NCBI GenBank assembly: GCA_017427945.1
Contig: JAFRRT010000026.1
Location: forward strand, 80,902-144,901
Direction of reading: 5' to 3'
Length of the DNA stretch: 64,000 nucleotides
Origin: Muribaculaceae bacterium
GTDB taxonomy: Bacteria; Bacteroidota; Bacteroidia; Bacteroidales; Muribaculaceae
Part shown: one piece after another, positions 18,546-27,199 of the stretch
Layout of the letters: each line of letters starts with the position of its first letter
Position numbering within the stretch: the first letter of the stretch is position 1
The notes under the pieces: model-generated
What the model was told of the DNA's origin: nothing
Database searches by the model: none
Seen by the model: only the letters and a program-made list of their open reading frames with translations
Position numbers and translations under genes: made by a program

Positions 18546-20177
18546 ATGAAGACAAGAATTTTGATATATATGTGTGCAATGCTGGTGATGGCTGCCGGCT
18601 GCACCAAATCATTTGACGATATCAACACCAACCAGCACGAGCTCACCGACGAGGAACTCGCCAACGACTACCAAAACGTGGGTGCTTTCTTCTCGCAGAT
18701 GGTATCGAGGGTGGTCCTCTTTGACGACGGTTCGGGTAACTGCCTGTCGTCGGACTATCAGGTGGCGCAGGGCCTGAGCGCTGACCCGTTCTCGGGTTAT
18801 GTGGCCTTGACTGGTACCTGGCGCAACGGCGTCCACAACGGTTCCTACAGTTTTGTGAGCGGCTGGTATGACCAGATGTTCACGCGCGCCTTCAGCGAGG
18901 TGATGCCCGCTTGGCAACGCATCACAAAGGTGGCCGAAGAGATGGGGCAACCTGCCGTAGCGGCATTGGCGACTATCGTCAAGGTCGAGGCCTTGCACCG
19001 CGTAACCGACATGTATGGCCCTATCCCCTACCTCAACTTCGGCAGCGGAACACTGGGCACCGCCTATGACCGCCAGCAGGACGTCTATAAAAGATTCTTC
19101 GAGGAGCTTGACCAGGCGATTGACGTGCTCACGCCGCTGGCCGAGTCGGGCGGGTCATTGCTGCCTGACTATGACAACGTCTATGAGGGCAACGTGACGC
19201 GTTGGGTAAAATTTGCCAACACCTTAAGGCTGCGATTGGCGCTGCGTGTGGTCTATGCCGACCCCGCACTGGCACAACAGGAGGCCGAGAAGTCTGCAGC
19301 ATGCACTGTGGGCTTCATCGAGACGGCTGCTGACCGTGCCCAACTGTTGCACGGCCGCCTCACCTATTTCCACCCCAACTATGACATGGCCTACAACTTC
19401 AACGCCGGCGAGGTGCGCATGGGCGCCACGATGGACTGTTACATGAACGGCTACAGCGACCCGCGTCTGTCGGCTTACTTCGTGCCCGCCAGCAACGACA
19501 ACAAGTACCACGGTGTGCGTCTGGGTGTCCACAACATGAATCCCACGCGCTATGCGGGCGTGTATGTATCCAATCTGAACATCGACCGCGCCACCACACC
19601 CATCGTGTGGATGACAGCCGCCGAGGGTTACTTCCTGCGTGCCGAGGCGGCGCTGCGTGGCTGGAACATGGGCGGCACGGCAAAGGCTTTCTACGAAGCC
19701 GGTATCCGCGCCTCGTTCAGCGAGAACAACGTGAGCGGCGAGGACACTTATATTACCAATTCCTCATTGAAGCCCACACGCTATGTGGACCGCACCAACG
19801 GCGGCAATGCGGCTAATGCCCCCAGTGACATCACCATTGCCTGGAACGATGAGGCTGACTTCGAGGCCAACCTGGAACGCATCATCACCCAAAAATGGAT
19901 TGCGATGTACCCCGACGGCTGCGAGGGCTGGGCGGAATTCCGCCGCACGGGCTATCCGCGTCTGTTGCCTGTGGTGAACAACGATAGTCAGGGCTTGATT
20001 GACACCGAGATTCAGGTGCGCCGCTGCCCCTTCCCCGTGCAGGAGTACAACACCAACGAGGCCGCTGTGCAGGCCGCTATCCAGCTGCTTGACAGCGAGG
20101 CCATGGGCGGAGGTCAGGACAATGGTGGCACCAGACTGTGGTGGGACCGCAAGGATTTGATAGTTGATAGTGAATAG
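18546..20177 (+). CDS. SusD/RagB-family nutrient-binding lipoprotein
   Basis: A 543-residue lipoprotein with lipobox M-A-A-G-C near residue 19, then the TPR-rich SusD fold of the SusD-like_2 subtype (F-D-D-I-N-T-N near the N-terminus, R-V-T-D-M-Y-G-P-I-P-Y mid-protein, W-I-A-M-Y-P-D-G-C-E-G-W-A-E-F-R-R-T-G-Y-P near the end). It forms the lid of the SusCD complex and captures glycans at the cell surface. Its last codons and stop lie inside an ATAGTTA-type heptamer repeat, so the final residues (D-L-I-V-D-S-E) may not be ancestral. Confidence 0.92.
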   Translation: MKTRILIYMCAMLVMAAGCTKSFDDINTNQHELTDEELANDYQNVGAFFSQMVSRVVLFDDGSGNCLSSDYQVAQGLSADPFSGYVALTGTWRNGVHNGSYSFVSGWYDQMFTRAFSEVMPAWQRITKVAEEMGQPAVAALATIVKVEALHRVTDMYGPIPYLNFGSGTLGTAYDRQQDVYKRFFEELDQAIDVLTPLAESGGSLLPDYDNVYEGNVTRWVKFANTLRLRLALRVVYADPALAQQEAEKSAACTVGFIETAADRAQLLHGRLTYFHPNYDMAYNFNAGEVRMGATMDCYMNGYSDPRLSAYFVPASNDNKYHGVRLGVHNMNPTRYAGVYVSNLNIDRATTPIVWMTAAEGYFLRAEAALRGWNMGGTAKAFYEAGIRASFSENNVSGEDTYITNSSLKPTRYVDRTNGGNAANAPSDITIAWNDEADFEANLERIITQKWIAMYPDGCEGWAEFRRTGYPRLLPVVNNDSQGLIDTEIQVRRCPFPVQEYNTNEAAVQAAIQLLDSEAMGGGQDNGGTRLWWDRKDLIVDSE

Positions 20178-20187
20178 TTAATAGTTG
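20160..20187 (+). repeat. Heptanucleotide repeat (4 units) at the SusD 3' end
   Basis: Four consecutive 7-mers of the type ATAGTTA/ATAGTTG/ATAGTGA. The SusD stop codon (20175-20177) lies inside. Because 7 is not divisible by 3, the repeat shows stop codons in more than one frame. A sister array ends the portal gene at 27138-27172. Confidence 0.8.
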
Positions 20188-20190
20188 GAA

Positions 20191-21129
20191 ATGATGAAAA
20201 CATCAAGATATATCATTGCAACAGTGTTGTTGGCATTGGGCTTGAGCGGTTGTGATACTGAGCCCGAGGCGCTGGACCTGCAGCCATTGAAAGAATACAG
20301 CGAGGAGTATTACCAGGCCTTGCGGGACTACAAGGCAAGTGCGCACGAGATTTGCTACGTCTATTATGCCGACTGGGCGCCCATCGAGGGTGCCAGCGGC
20401 TACAAGGACCCCGCCTCGTGGGGCGAGCGCATCATTGGCCTGCCCGACAGCATCGACATCGTAAACTTGTGGATGGGCATCCCGACTGCCGAGACGCACC
20501 CCATCGCATATCAGGACATGATAGAGACGCGCGAGAAGAAGGGCACCCGCTTTGTCTTCCATGCCGACGCATCGAACTACAACCACCGTTTTACCGTTGA
20601 CGGTGTCTCGTATGACCTCTCGAGCGACCGCAGCGAGGAAGCCATCCGTGCCTATGCCCGCTGGGTGTGTGACACGGTCATCGAGACGGGCCTCGACGGA
20701 GCCGACTTCGACTACGAGGGCTGGAACGGACAGCACCTCAGCTGGGCCATCGAGGAGTGCGACAAGATCTTCGGCCCCAATGGAACGTATCCCGAGAAAC
20801 TGGTCATTGTCGATTACTTCTCGGTATCACCGCCAGTTGCGTGTGACCCCTTTGTGGATTACTACGTCAAGCAGGCTTACAGCCAGCAGGGCGCTGGTGT
20901 AGGTGCTATGGGACATCCCGATGAGAAGACGATTTATTGCGAGTCCTTTGGCCAAAAGCCCACAGGCGGAGAAATTCTGAACTATGCCGCTTGGGAGCCC
21001 GAAACGGGGCACAAGGGCGGCTGCGGCGCCTACTATGTGGAACGCAATTACTATAACACGAGCGACGGTGTTCCCTACGGGGCCATTCGCCGTGCCATCC
21101 AGATTATGAACCCGGCCAAGGAGAATTAG
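20191..21129 (+). CDS. GH18-family lipoprotein, probable endo-beta-N-acetylglucosaminidase
   Basis: About 312 residues with lipobox L-S-G-C near residue 21. The family 18 active-site motif DxxDxDxE is present as D-G-A-D-F-D-Y-E (about residues 169-176), so the catalytic Glu is intact. Bacteroides enzymes of this size beside SusC/D and DUF1735 proteins are Endo-type GH18s that cut the chitobiose core of N-glycans; that substrate is inferred from context. ATG at 20191 (or 20194) is chosen because the TTG at 20185 lies inside the heptamer repeat. An outer-surface location is likely. Confidence 0.85.
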   Translation: MMKTSRYIIATVLLALGLSGCDTEPEALDLQPLKEYSEEYYQALRDYKASAHEICYVYYADWAPIEGASGYKDPASWGERIIGLPDSIDIVNLWMGIPTAETHPIAYQDMIETREKKGTRFVFHADASNYNHRFTVDGVSYDLSSDRSEEAIRAYARWVCDTVIETGLDGADFDYEGWNGQHLSWAIEECDKIFGPNGTYPEKLVIVDYFSVSPPVACDPFVDYYVKQAYSQQGAGVGAMGHPDEKTIYCESFGQKPTGGEILNYAAWEPETGHKGGCGAYYVERNYYNTSDGVPYGAIRRAIQIMNPAKEN

Positions 21130-21149
21130 GAGTTAGAAATTATTTGACT

Positions 21150-22373
21150 ATGAACAAGATAGTATTAAGCATAATGATGTTTCTCGTGGCGGTTACCATG
21201 TTAATGGTGGCTTGTGACAGCGAGGGCGACAAGTTTGACTATGAGAAGGTGGGACTGCTCATTACGGGCACCGAGCAGGTGCCGGTGCAGCGATTTACCG
21301 TCGATGAACTGCCTGCGGCCTATGCCGTCACCGTCAAGGCGACGCGCCGCTGTGAGCAGGCAGTGACCATGCGTCTTGCCATCGATACGGCACTGGTAAG
21401 GGCCTATAACGCGCGTTACGGCACTGCCTATTATGCCGTGCCTCCCGCCGATGTCATGCTCGAGGACAGTGAGGTGACCATCCAGCAGGGCGAGGCGATA
21501 TCCTCGGCAGCACAGGTGAAGGTCATCAGCACCGATGACTTCATCGAGGGCGCCACCTATGTCATTCCTGTAACTATCCAGCAGGTGAGCAGCGACGGCG
21601 GCGAGGTCATCGAGAGCAGCCGCACGATTTTCCTGCAGATTTCGCGCATCATCTCTTTCTACTCGCTCGAGAACAACCAGAACGCTTCGTCCAACTACAT
21701 CTTCCCCGACGAGAAGATGGTGAACCTGACTAACTACACCATCGAGTTCAAAGTGTATTCCTACAAGTTCGGCAACGTGGGCAACATCAAGCGTGTGCTG
21801 TCCATCGAGGGCAAGAACGAGGAAGAGGCTAACATGTTCCGCTTTGGTGAGAATGGCTCGGCTGGCGGTGACATCCTGCAATGGGTGCTGCCCGGCGGCA
21901 GGTGCTTCTCATCGACGCACTTCAAAACCAACCGCTGGTATCTTGTCTCTTGCACCTATGACGGCTCGACCTTCAAGATGTATGTCGATGGCGTGGAAGA
22001 TGCCCAGACGAGCGGCAGCGGCAAGGCTACGCCGTTCCAGCGCTTTGAATTAGGCATGTCTTGGGGCAGTTACCGCAATCAACAGTTCTTCCAGGGAAGA
22101 TTGTGCGAGGTGCGCGTGTGGAACCGTGCCCTCACGGCGAGCGAGATTTCCACAGGCTTTGCGGGCGTGAACGCCCACAGCGACGGTCTTGTTGCCTACT
22201 GGAAGATGAACGAGGGCGAAGGCCACATCTTCCATGACGCCACCGGTCACGGCTACGACATGGACTGGACCGACACCTGGCGAGACGACCGCGAGAACGG
22301 GGTCCTCGTCCCCCACGACTACAGCCAGTACATCAAGTGGATCAAGGACGATAACAACAAGGTGGTGCAGTAG
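21150..22373 (+). CDS. DUF1735 plus LamG/concanavalin-like lipoprotein
   Basis: About 407 residues with a lipobox-type cysteine (L-M-V-A-C) at about residue 22. An N-terminal DUF1735 region (about 30-165: M-R-L-A-I-D-T-A-L-V-R-A-Y-N, Y-V-I-P-V-T-I) is followed by a LamG-like jelly roll (about 180-385) with W-Y-L-V-S-C-T-Y-D-G and C-E-V-R-V-W-N-R-A-L. These proteins accompany GH18 PULs and are thought to be surface glycan-binding proteins. Last gene of the PUL; ATG at 21150 is used rather than TTG at 21144. Confidence 0.85.
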   Translation: MNKIVLSIMMFLVAVTMLMVACDSEGDKFDYEKVGLLITGTEQVPVQRFTVDELPAAYAVTVKATRRCEQAVTMRLAIDTALVRAYNARYGTAYYAVPPADVMLEDSEVTIQQGEAISSAAQVKVISTDDFIEGATYVIPVTIQQVSSDGGEVIESSRTIFLQISRIISFYSLENNQNASSNYIFPDEKMVNLTNYTIEFKVYSYKFGNVGNIKRVLSIEGKNEEEANMFRFGENGSAGGDILQWVLPGGRCFSSTHFKTNRWYLVSCTYDGSTFKMYVDGVEDAQTSGSGKATPFQRFELGMSWGSYRNQQFFQGRLCEVRVWNRALTASEISTGFAGVNAHSDGLVAYWKMNEGEGHIFHDATGHGYDMDWTDTWRDDRENGVLVPHDYSQYIKWIKDDNNKVVQ

Positions 22374-22391
22374 TGAGGGTTTAGGGGCCGT

Positions 22392-22527
22392 GGCTGCGTC
22401 TCGGGAAAATCAAAATAAATTTTGTTTTCCGCTCGACTTGCACTCCGTTGACCTGCAGCCGAAGGTAGGCTGCGTCTCGGGAAAACCAAAATAAATTTTG
22501 TTTTCCGCTCGACTTGCACTACCTTTG
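22392..22527 (+). repeat. Tandem duplication of a 76-bp palindromic promoter unit
   Basis: GGCTGCGTCTCGGG recurs at 22392 and 22468, a 76-bp period. Each unit centres on an inverted repeat GGAAAA-N-CAAAAT-AA-ATTTTGTTTTCC. In the second unit the left end AAGGTAG (22462-22468) is the exact complement of CTACCTT in the -7 box. The first unit has CTCCGTTG in place of the -7 box, so only the downstream copy appears functional. Confidence 0.82.
22497..22527 (+). promoter_or_regulatory. Promoter of the mannose-6-phosphate isomerase gene
   Basis: TTTG at 22497-22500 and TACCTTTG at 22520-22527, spacer 19 bp, located 19 bp before the ATG at 22547. This excludes the upstream TTG at 22514 as the start. 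Confidence 0.85.
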
Positions 22528-22546
22528 TGGGTTAATACTATCAGCT

Positions 22547-23539
22547 ATGCAGATTTATCGCTTCAACAACATATTGAAACCCGTCTTGTGGGGCGGCGAC
22601 AAACTGGTGACTTTCAAGGGATTGCCAGCCAGCGATACACCCATTGGCGAGAGCTGGGAGCTGTCTGCATTGCCGGGACGTGAATCAGTAGTGGCCGATG
22701 GCCCTGACAAGGGACTGACGCTTACCGAACTTGTTAGGCGTTATGGCCCTGACCTGGTGGGCGAAGATGTCTATCTCCGTTACGGAGACCAATTCCCCCT
22801 GCTCATCAAACTGATTGACGCCAAGCGCGACCTGTCGGTCCAGGTGCACCCAGGTGACCAGCAGGCCATGCGTGACCATGGCTGCAAAGGCAAAAACGAG
22901 ATGTGGTACATCATCGACGCCGATGAGGGAGCGACCATCACAACAGGCTTCAAGCAGTCGCTGACACCTGCCGAGTTTGACCGCCACCTTGCCGAAGGCA
23001 CCATCCTTGATGTGGTGAACAGAACACCCTCCAAGCCTGGCGACACATTCTACATACCTGCGGGGCAGATTCACGCCATTGGAGCGGGCAATCTGTTGGT
23101 CGAGGTGCAGCAGTCGTGTGACATCACCTATCGCGTGTGGGACTACAACCGCCGCGATGCCGACGGCAACCTGCGCGAGTTACACACGGCACAGGCCCGC
23201 GAGGCACTCAATTTCGAATCTAGCAACGGCCATGTGGAGGTCATGCCCCATAGCATAGCAGGCGGCTCGGAAGTGCTTTTCACCCGCGACTTCAGCGTGG
23301 ACCACTACAACATTGATGGCCTCTTCAGGCTGGAGATTCCTCAATCGCACTCCTTTCTTGCAATCACCTGCATCCAGGGCGAGACGCTTCTTGATGCCGA
23401 GAGCATGCAACCTGTGACCGTTAAGCAGGGCGAGACCGTTCTCATCCCCGCCATTGCCCACTGGTTTGAATTTACGGGACATGCGCAACTGCTCATCACC
23501 GCTATCCCCAACCGAACATTGACCGAAAACAGACCATAA
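22547..23539 (+). CDS. manA: Mannose-6-phosphate isomerase (class I)
   Basis: About 330 residues of cupin fold with the metal-site motif Q-V-H-P-G-D near residue 100, Y-I-P-A-G-Q-I-H-A-I-G-A-G-N-L-L-V-E and Y-R-V-W-D-Y-N-R-R. It interconverts mannose-6-phosphate and fructose-6-phosphate in the cytoplasm. Lying directly after a putative N-glycan PUL, it could feed released mannose into glycolysis, though it has its own promoter. MltG starts 13 bp downstream. Confidence 0.9.
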   Translation: MQIYRFNNILKPVLWGGDKLVTFKGLPASDTPIGESWELSALPGRESVVADGPDKGLTLTELVRRYGPDLVGEDVYLRYGDQFPLLIKLIDAKRDLSVQVHPGDQQAMRDHGCKGKNEMWYIIDADEGATITTGFKQSLTPAEFDRHLAEGTILDVVNRTPSKPGDTFYIPAGQIHAIGAGNLLVEVQQSCDITYRVWDYNRRDADGNLRELHTAQAREALNFESSNGHVEVMPHSIAGGSEVLFTRDFSVDHYNIDGLFRLEIPQSHSFLAITCIQGETLLDAESMQPVTVKQGETVLIPAIAHWFEFTGHAQLLITAIPNRTLTENRP

Positions 23540-23552
23540 AACCTGACAAGAT

Positions 23553-24566
23553 ATGAATAAAAAGAAGAAATTGATCGCCGGCATCATCGCCGCAATAGCA
23601 GTTACCCTCGTGGCATGCGCCTTCCCCTATCTTTTTGAGGGGGCTCCTGCCGACGGCATCATCAAGATTCGCAAGGGCAGCACCATCGAACAGATTGGGG
23701 ACAGCATCAAGGACAAAGTAGATGGCACTTACGGCAACCGCGTCGAGACCATGCTGCGTCTCATGAGGGCCAAGGTTGACAACCGCGAGGGCGCCTTCCG
23801 CATCTCTGAGGGTACATCGCCGTTCACGCTTGCACGCCACATCAAGAACGGCATGCAGAGCGGTGTGCGTTTCACCTTCAACAACGTGCGCACCCTTGAC
23901 GAGTGGGCACAGCGCTGGGGCGACACCTTCATGGACGAAGCCGATGACATGCGCAAGGTGTTGAACGACAGCGCCATCTGCGCCAAATATAACAAAACGC
24001 CGCAGACCATTGCCTGCCTGTTGATGCCCGACACCTATGAGTTCTACTGGGACATCTCGCCCGAGAAAACTCTGGACAGGCTCTATGAGTACTATAAAGA
24101 CTTCTGGAGCAACAAGCGCAAAGAAAAAGCCGAGAAACTGGGACTCACACCCGACGAGGTGGCGACCATCGCCTCAATTGTCGAAGAGGAGACCAGCAAG
24201 GCCGACGAGCGCGGCAAGGTGGCACGTCTGTACCTGAACCGTTATCAACAGGGCATGCGTCTGCAGGCCGATCCCACAGTGAAATATGCACTGGGCGACT
24301 TCTCCATCAAGCGAATTACGGTGGAGATGACTCAGGTGAATAATCCCTACAACACCTATCGCGTGAACGGTCTGCCTCCCGGCCCCATCCGTCTGCCCGA
24401 GAAATCCACCATCGATGCCGTGCTCGATGCACCCATGCATGACTACCTGTACATGTGTGCACGTTCCGACTTCAGCGGCTATCACGATTTCTCGCGCGAC
24501 TATGACGCACACCTCGATAACGCTCACCGCTATCAGGATGCGCTCAATTCGCGTGGCATCAAGTAA
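23553..24566 (+). CDS. mltG: Endolytic murein transglycosylase MltG (YceG-like)
   Basis: A 337-residue protein with one N-terminal membrane anchor (I-A-G-I-I-A-A-I-A-V-T-L-V). The YceG domain has A-S-I-V-E-E-E-T-S-K-A-D-E with the catalytic glutamate, and the D-P-T-V-K-Y-A-L-G and N-P-Y-N-T-Y-R-V-N-G-L-P-P-G-P-I motifs. It cuts nascent glycan strands and is thought to set peptidoglycan strand length. Length and motifs are normal. Convergent with the next gene. Confidence 0.93.
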   Translation: MNKKKKLIAGIIAAIAVTLVACAFPYLFEGAPADGIIKIRKGSTIEQIGDSIKDKVDGTYGNRVETMLRLMRAKVDNREGAFRISEGTSPFTLARHIKNGMQSGVRFTFNNVRTLDEWAQRWGDTFMDEADDMRKVLNDSAICAKYNKTPQTIACLLMPDTYEFYWDISPEKTLDRLYEYYKDFWSNKRKEKAEKLGLTPDEVATIASIVEEETSKADERGKVARLYLNRYQQGMRLQADPTVKYALGDFSIKRITVEMTQVNNPYNTYRVNGLPPGPIRLPEKSTIDAVLDAPMHDYLYMCARSDFSGYHDFSRDYDAHLDNAHRYQDALNSRGIK

Positions 24567-24582
24567 TCTGCTGGCCTAACGG

Positions 24583-25113
24583 CTATAATTTCGTCATGTG
24601 GTAGCCCATCGCGTTGAGTTGGACTGCCATTCCCATCTGATACATCACCTTCAGGCAGGCGACGTAGGCCTTGAAGGCATCGGCTGTGCCCGGTTCGACA
24701 TCCAGCCTGAACAATTCCCGCTTTACACGCTCGGCGCAGTCTCCGACAAGCGTCTGCGTCTCTTCGGCCGTGTCGCCGTGCACGTCGAGCACCTCGTCGA
24801 GGATATACTCGTCAAGGTTATCAAAGCCACGTTGATCACGCAACGGGGTATAAAGGTCTTCGACGGCGGCATAGCGTTCCCAGTCGGTATCCCAAAACTT
24901 CGCCACCGCCATGCCGATGAACATCATCCATCCCAGCGAGGCGATGGGATAGCTGGCGAACTCACGTGCTCCGTCGGGCAGATAAGCCTCGGCGACTGCG
25001 GGCCATTTGGCCTCAACATCGGGACATTCGGGCAGGCGCTCGTCAACGACGCCCCGCTCCACCAGGTAGCGGTGCAGGTCGTCAAGCAACCTTGCAGCAA
25101 ACTCTTCCATCAC
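24583..25113 (-). CDS. Conserved hypothetical protein
   Basis: A 176-residue, acidic, largely helical soluble protein that I do not recognise as a named family. A central hydrophobic stretch (Y-P-I-A-S-L-G-W-M-M-F-I-G-M-A-V-A-K-F-W) is followed by helices ending in M-Y-Q-M-G-M-A-V-Q-L-N-A-M-G-Y. No signal peptide. It begins 1 bp after the stop of the flavin-binding-type gene upstream, so the two form an operon. Confidence 0.7.
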   Translation of the reverse strand: MMEEFAARLLDDLHRYLVERGVVDERLPECPDVEAKWPAVAEAYLPDGAREFASYPIASLGWMMFIGMAVAKFWDTDWERYAAVEDLYTPLRDQRGFDNLDEYILDEVLDVHGDTAEETQTLVGDCAERVKRELFRLDVEPGTADAFKAYVACLKVMYQMGMAVQLNAMGYHMTKL

Positions 25114-25114
25114 A

Positions 25115-25519
25115 TCAGAATTTCACGCGGCGCTCAGGGTCGCTATAAGAGAAGAAGCGTGCCTCTCCATCGGTGATGTACAGGGCCGCCATGTTGTCAT
25201 CGGCCTGATAGAACTGCTTGAGTTCGGGGTTCTGGTCGAGGATGAACTGCTTCATCTCGAGGTCATCATCGTTGACCAGCTTGCCGCTCACGCGGATCCA
25301 CTCGGCCTCGTTGGCCTTGGTGGCGCTCACCTCAAACTTGGGATTTGCCACCAGCTGCTTGAACACGTCCTTGTTCTTGGCGGTCATGAAGTAAAGACGG
25401 CCATTGTAAATCTCACTGACACCAAAGGGGCGCACCCTGGCATTGTCGCCATCGACAGTGGCGAGATAAAACACCTTGCACTCGGCAAGATACTCTTTGA
25501 TTTCCTGTAAAATGTCCAT
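25115..25519 (-). CDS. Pyridoxamine 5'-phosphate oxidase-like flavin/F420-binding family protein
   Basis: A 134-residue split-barrel protein with the pattern V-F-Y-L-A-T-V-D-G-D-N-A-R-V-R-P-F-G, L-Y-F-M-T-A-K-N-K-D-V-F-K-Q-L and F-E-V-S-A-T, typical of small FMN-binding PNPOx-like proteins. The substrate is unknown; relatives reduce or sequester flavins, haem or nitro compounds. First gene of a two-gene operon with a good promoter. Confidence 0.85.
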   Translation of the reverse strand: MDILQEIKEYLAECKVFYLATVDGDNARVRPFGVSEIYNGRLYFMTAKNKDVFKQLVANPKFEVSATKANEAEWIRVSGKLVNDDDLEMKQFILDQNPELKQFYQADDNMAALYITDGEARFFSYSDPERRVKF

Positions 25520-25541
25520 AATAACACAATTTTTGCTGCCA

Positions 25542-25572
25542 CAAAGGTAGCATAAAATATTACGATTTCAAA
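25542..25572 (-). promoter_or_regulatory. Promoter of the PNPOx-like operon
   Basis: On the minus strand TTTG (25569-25572) and TACCTTTG (25542-25549) are separated by 19 bp, 22 bp before the start codon. Confidence 0.85.
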
Positions 25573-25642
25573 TTTTTGGGCCTATTCTGTGATTAGGCTT
25601 TAGGGGTTAGGGGGCGAGTATTTCAAAAAAAAGTGGTTTTGT

Positions 25643-25686
25643 GCTTTTTGTCATGGCGGAGGGTTTTGCGAGCGATGTAATTTTGC
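25643..25686 (+). promoter_or_regulatory. Atypical promoter-like element of capsid block A
   Basis: GCTTTTTG at 25643-25650 and TAATTTTGC at 25678-25686, separated by 27 bp instead of 19. The same two boxes with the same 27-bp spacing precede capsid block B on the opposite strand (46840-46883). The leader to the portal ATG is 53 nt. Confidence 0.5.
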
Positions 25687-25739
25687 AGCGTCAACAATGA
25701 CAAACACTTTCATTAAACGACAATACATTTATTATTACC

Positions 25740-27152
25740 ATGAAAACACCAACCACCAACGAACAGCACACCCGCGTGCTGCATGCCGCCTATCAGGCCT
25801 GGATGAACGCGGCAGGTTTGCGACAGGCCCGCCTGCGCAACAAGCGGTTCACCTATGGCGACCAATGGGGTGACCTGATTCGCAACAACGAGGGTCGCGT
25901 CGTCACCGAGCGGGAACACCTCGCCGCCCAGGGTTGCGAGAGCATCACCAACAACCTCATCCGCCAGATGGTGAAGACCATCGTGGGACGTTTCAGGAGT
26001 CAGTACATCAAGCATGACGAAGCCGAGGAAGCGACGACACTCAGCGAAGTCGGCCGCGCCAATGAACTCGATGAACTCGACAGTCGTGCCCTTGAGGAGT
26101 TTTTGATTTCGGGCTGCTGCATCCAGCGCGTGGATACCTGTCGCGAGCCCGGCGCCAGCGAGCACATCAGGGTCGATAACGTGAACGTGAACAAGTTCTT
26201 TGTCAATGCGCTGAACGACACCCGCTCGTGGGACTGCGAACTCGTGGGCGAGCTGCATGACCTGAACATCGCCCAGTTGCTGCGACGCGTGGCGGGCGGC
26301 AACCAGCGCAAGGCGGCATGGGTGAGGCGACTCTATACCGACGGCGCCGAGGAACGCCTGGCCGACTTCACTGCCCAATTGGGTGCCGACACGCAGCTGG
26401 GCAGCGACTTCTGGCACGCCCGCGACGGCAAGTGCCGCGCCATCGAGGTGTGGGCACTCGAGAGCCGCGAAGTGATGGTGTGCCACAACCGCCGTGAGGG
26501 CACACTCACCGTGGAACCCGCCCATGCATCCCACCGCATGAGGAATCGTGCCGATGTATCGGTCCGCTGGGACATCGCTACCGTGTGGCACTGCCGCTGG
26601 TTCAGCCCCATGGGCGACCTTCTGTGCGAGTATGATTCGCCCTGGCAACACGGGAGCCATCCCTTTGTCATCAAACTTTATCCGCTCACCGACGGCGAGG
26701 TGCATGCCGTTGTCGAGGACATCATCGACGCGCAGAAGCACGTCAACCGCATGATATCGCTGCTGGACCAGGTGATGCGCTCGAGCGCCAAGGGAGTGCT
26801 GCTCTTTCCCGAGACGGCTCTGCCCGACGGATGGACCTGGGAGGATGCACGCCGCTGCTGGTCAAGCGCTAACGGCCTGCTGCCCTACAACCCCAACTAC
26901 GGCGAGGCCAAACCCGAACAGATCAGCGCCAACAACACGGGGCTGGGAGCATACCAGATGATTGAACTGCAGATGAAACTGTTTGAGGAAATCAGCGGTG
27001 TGAGCGGTGCCCTACAGGGCAAGAACCCCACTGTAAACAGCGCTAACGTCTATCAGTTGCAGAGCGAGAACGCCAACATCGCTTTGAGCGACGTGTATGA
27101 CTCCTTCCAGGCCTTCCGCCGACAACGAGACCGGAAAATAGTTAATAGTTAA
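25740..27152 (+). CDS. Phage portal protein (P22-like type)
   Basis: A 470-residue protein read as a portal: the N-terminal R-L-R-N-K-R-F-T-Y-G-D-Q-W, the I-T-N-N-L-I-R-Q-M-V-K-T-I-V-G region, a central beta-rich wing, and the helical H-A-V-V-E-D-I-I-D-A-Q-K-H-V-N-R-M-I-S-L-L stretch are typical. Portals form the dodecameric DNA gate of a capsid. The gene ends inside an ATAGTTA repeat (stop 27150-27152), so its C-terminus may be clipped relative to longer P22-like portals. Codon use looks like neighbouring host genes. First gene of capsid block A; no integrase or terminase adjoins it. Confidence 0.72.
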   Translation: MKTPTTNEQHTRVLHAAYQAWMNAAGLRQARLRNKRFTYGDQWGDLIRNNEGRVVTEREHLAAQGCESITNNLIRQMVKTIVGRFRSQYIKHDEAEEATTLSEVGRANELDELDSRALEEFLISGCCIQRVDTCREPGASEHIRVDNVNVNKFFVNALNDTRSWDCELVGELHDLNIAQLLRRVAGGNQRKAAWVRRLYTDGAEERLADFTAQLGADTQLGSDFWHARDGKCRAIEVWALESREVMVCHNRREGTLTVEPAHASHRMRNRADVSVRWDIATVWHCRWFSPMGDLLCEYDSPWQHGSHPFVIKLYPLTDGEVHAVVEDIIDAQKHVNRMISLLDQVMRSSAKGVLLFPETALPDGWTWEDARRCWSSANGLLPYNPNYGEAKPEQISANNTGLGAYQMIELQMKLFEEISGVSGALQGKNPTVNSANVYQLQSENANIALSDVYDSFQAFRRQRDRKIVNS

Positions 27153-27172
27153 TAGAGAATAGTTAATAGTTT
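27138..27172 (+). repeat. Heptanucleotide repeat (5 units) at the portal 3' end
   Basis: Five consecutive 7-mers: ATAGTTA, ATAGTTA, ATAGAGA, ATAGTTA, ATAGTTT. The portal stop codon falls within the second unit. Same repeat type as at the end of SusD (20160-20187). Confidence 0.85.
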
Positions 27173-27199
27173 TAGTAACCGTTTTAAATTTTATATGCC

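Noticed and set aside
22514-22546. Upstream TTG start for manA
   Set aside because: The TTG overlaps the promoter -7 region at 22520-22527, so it would not be transcribed.
25580-25620. GTGATTAGGC-like sequence here and again near 50153 as possible phage attachment sites
   Set aside because: The match is short and inexact, does not flank the phage-type blocks symmetrically, and no integrase is present.
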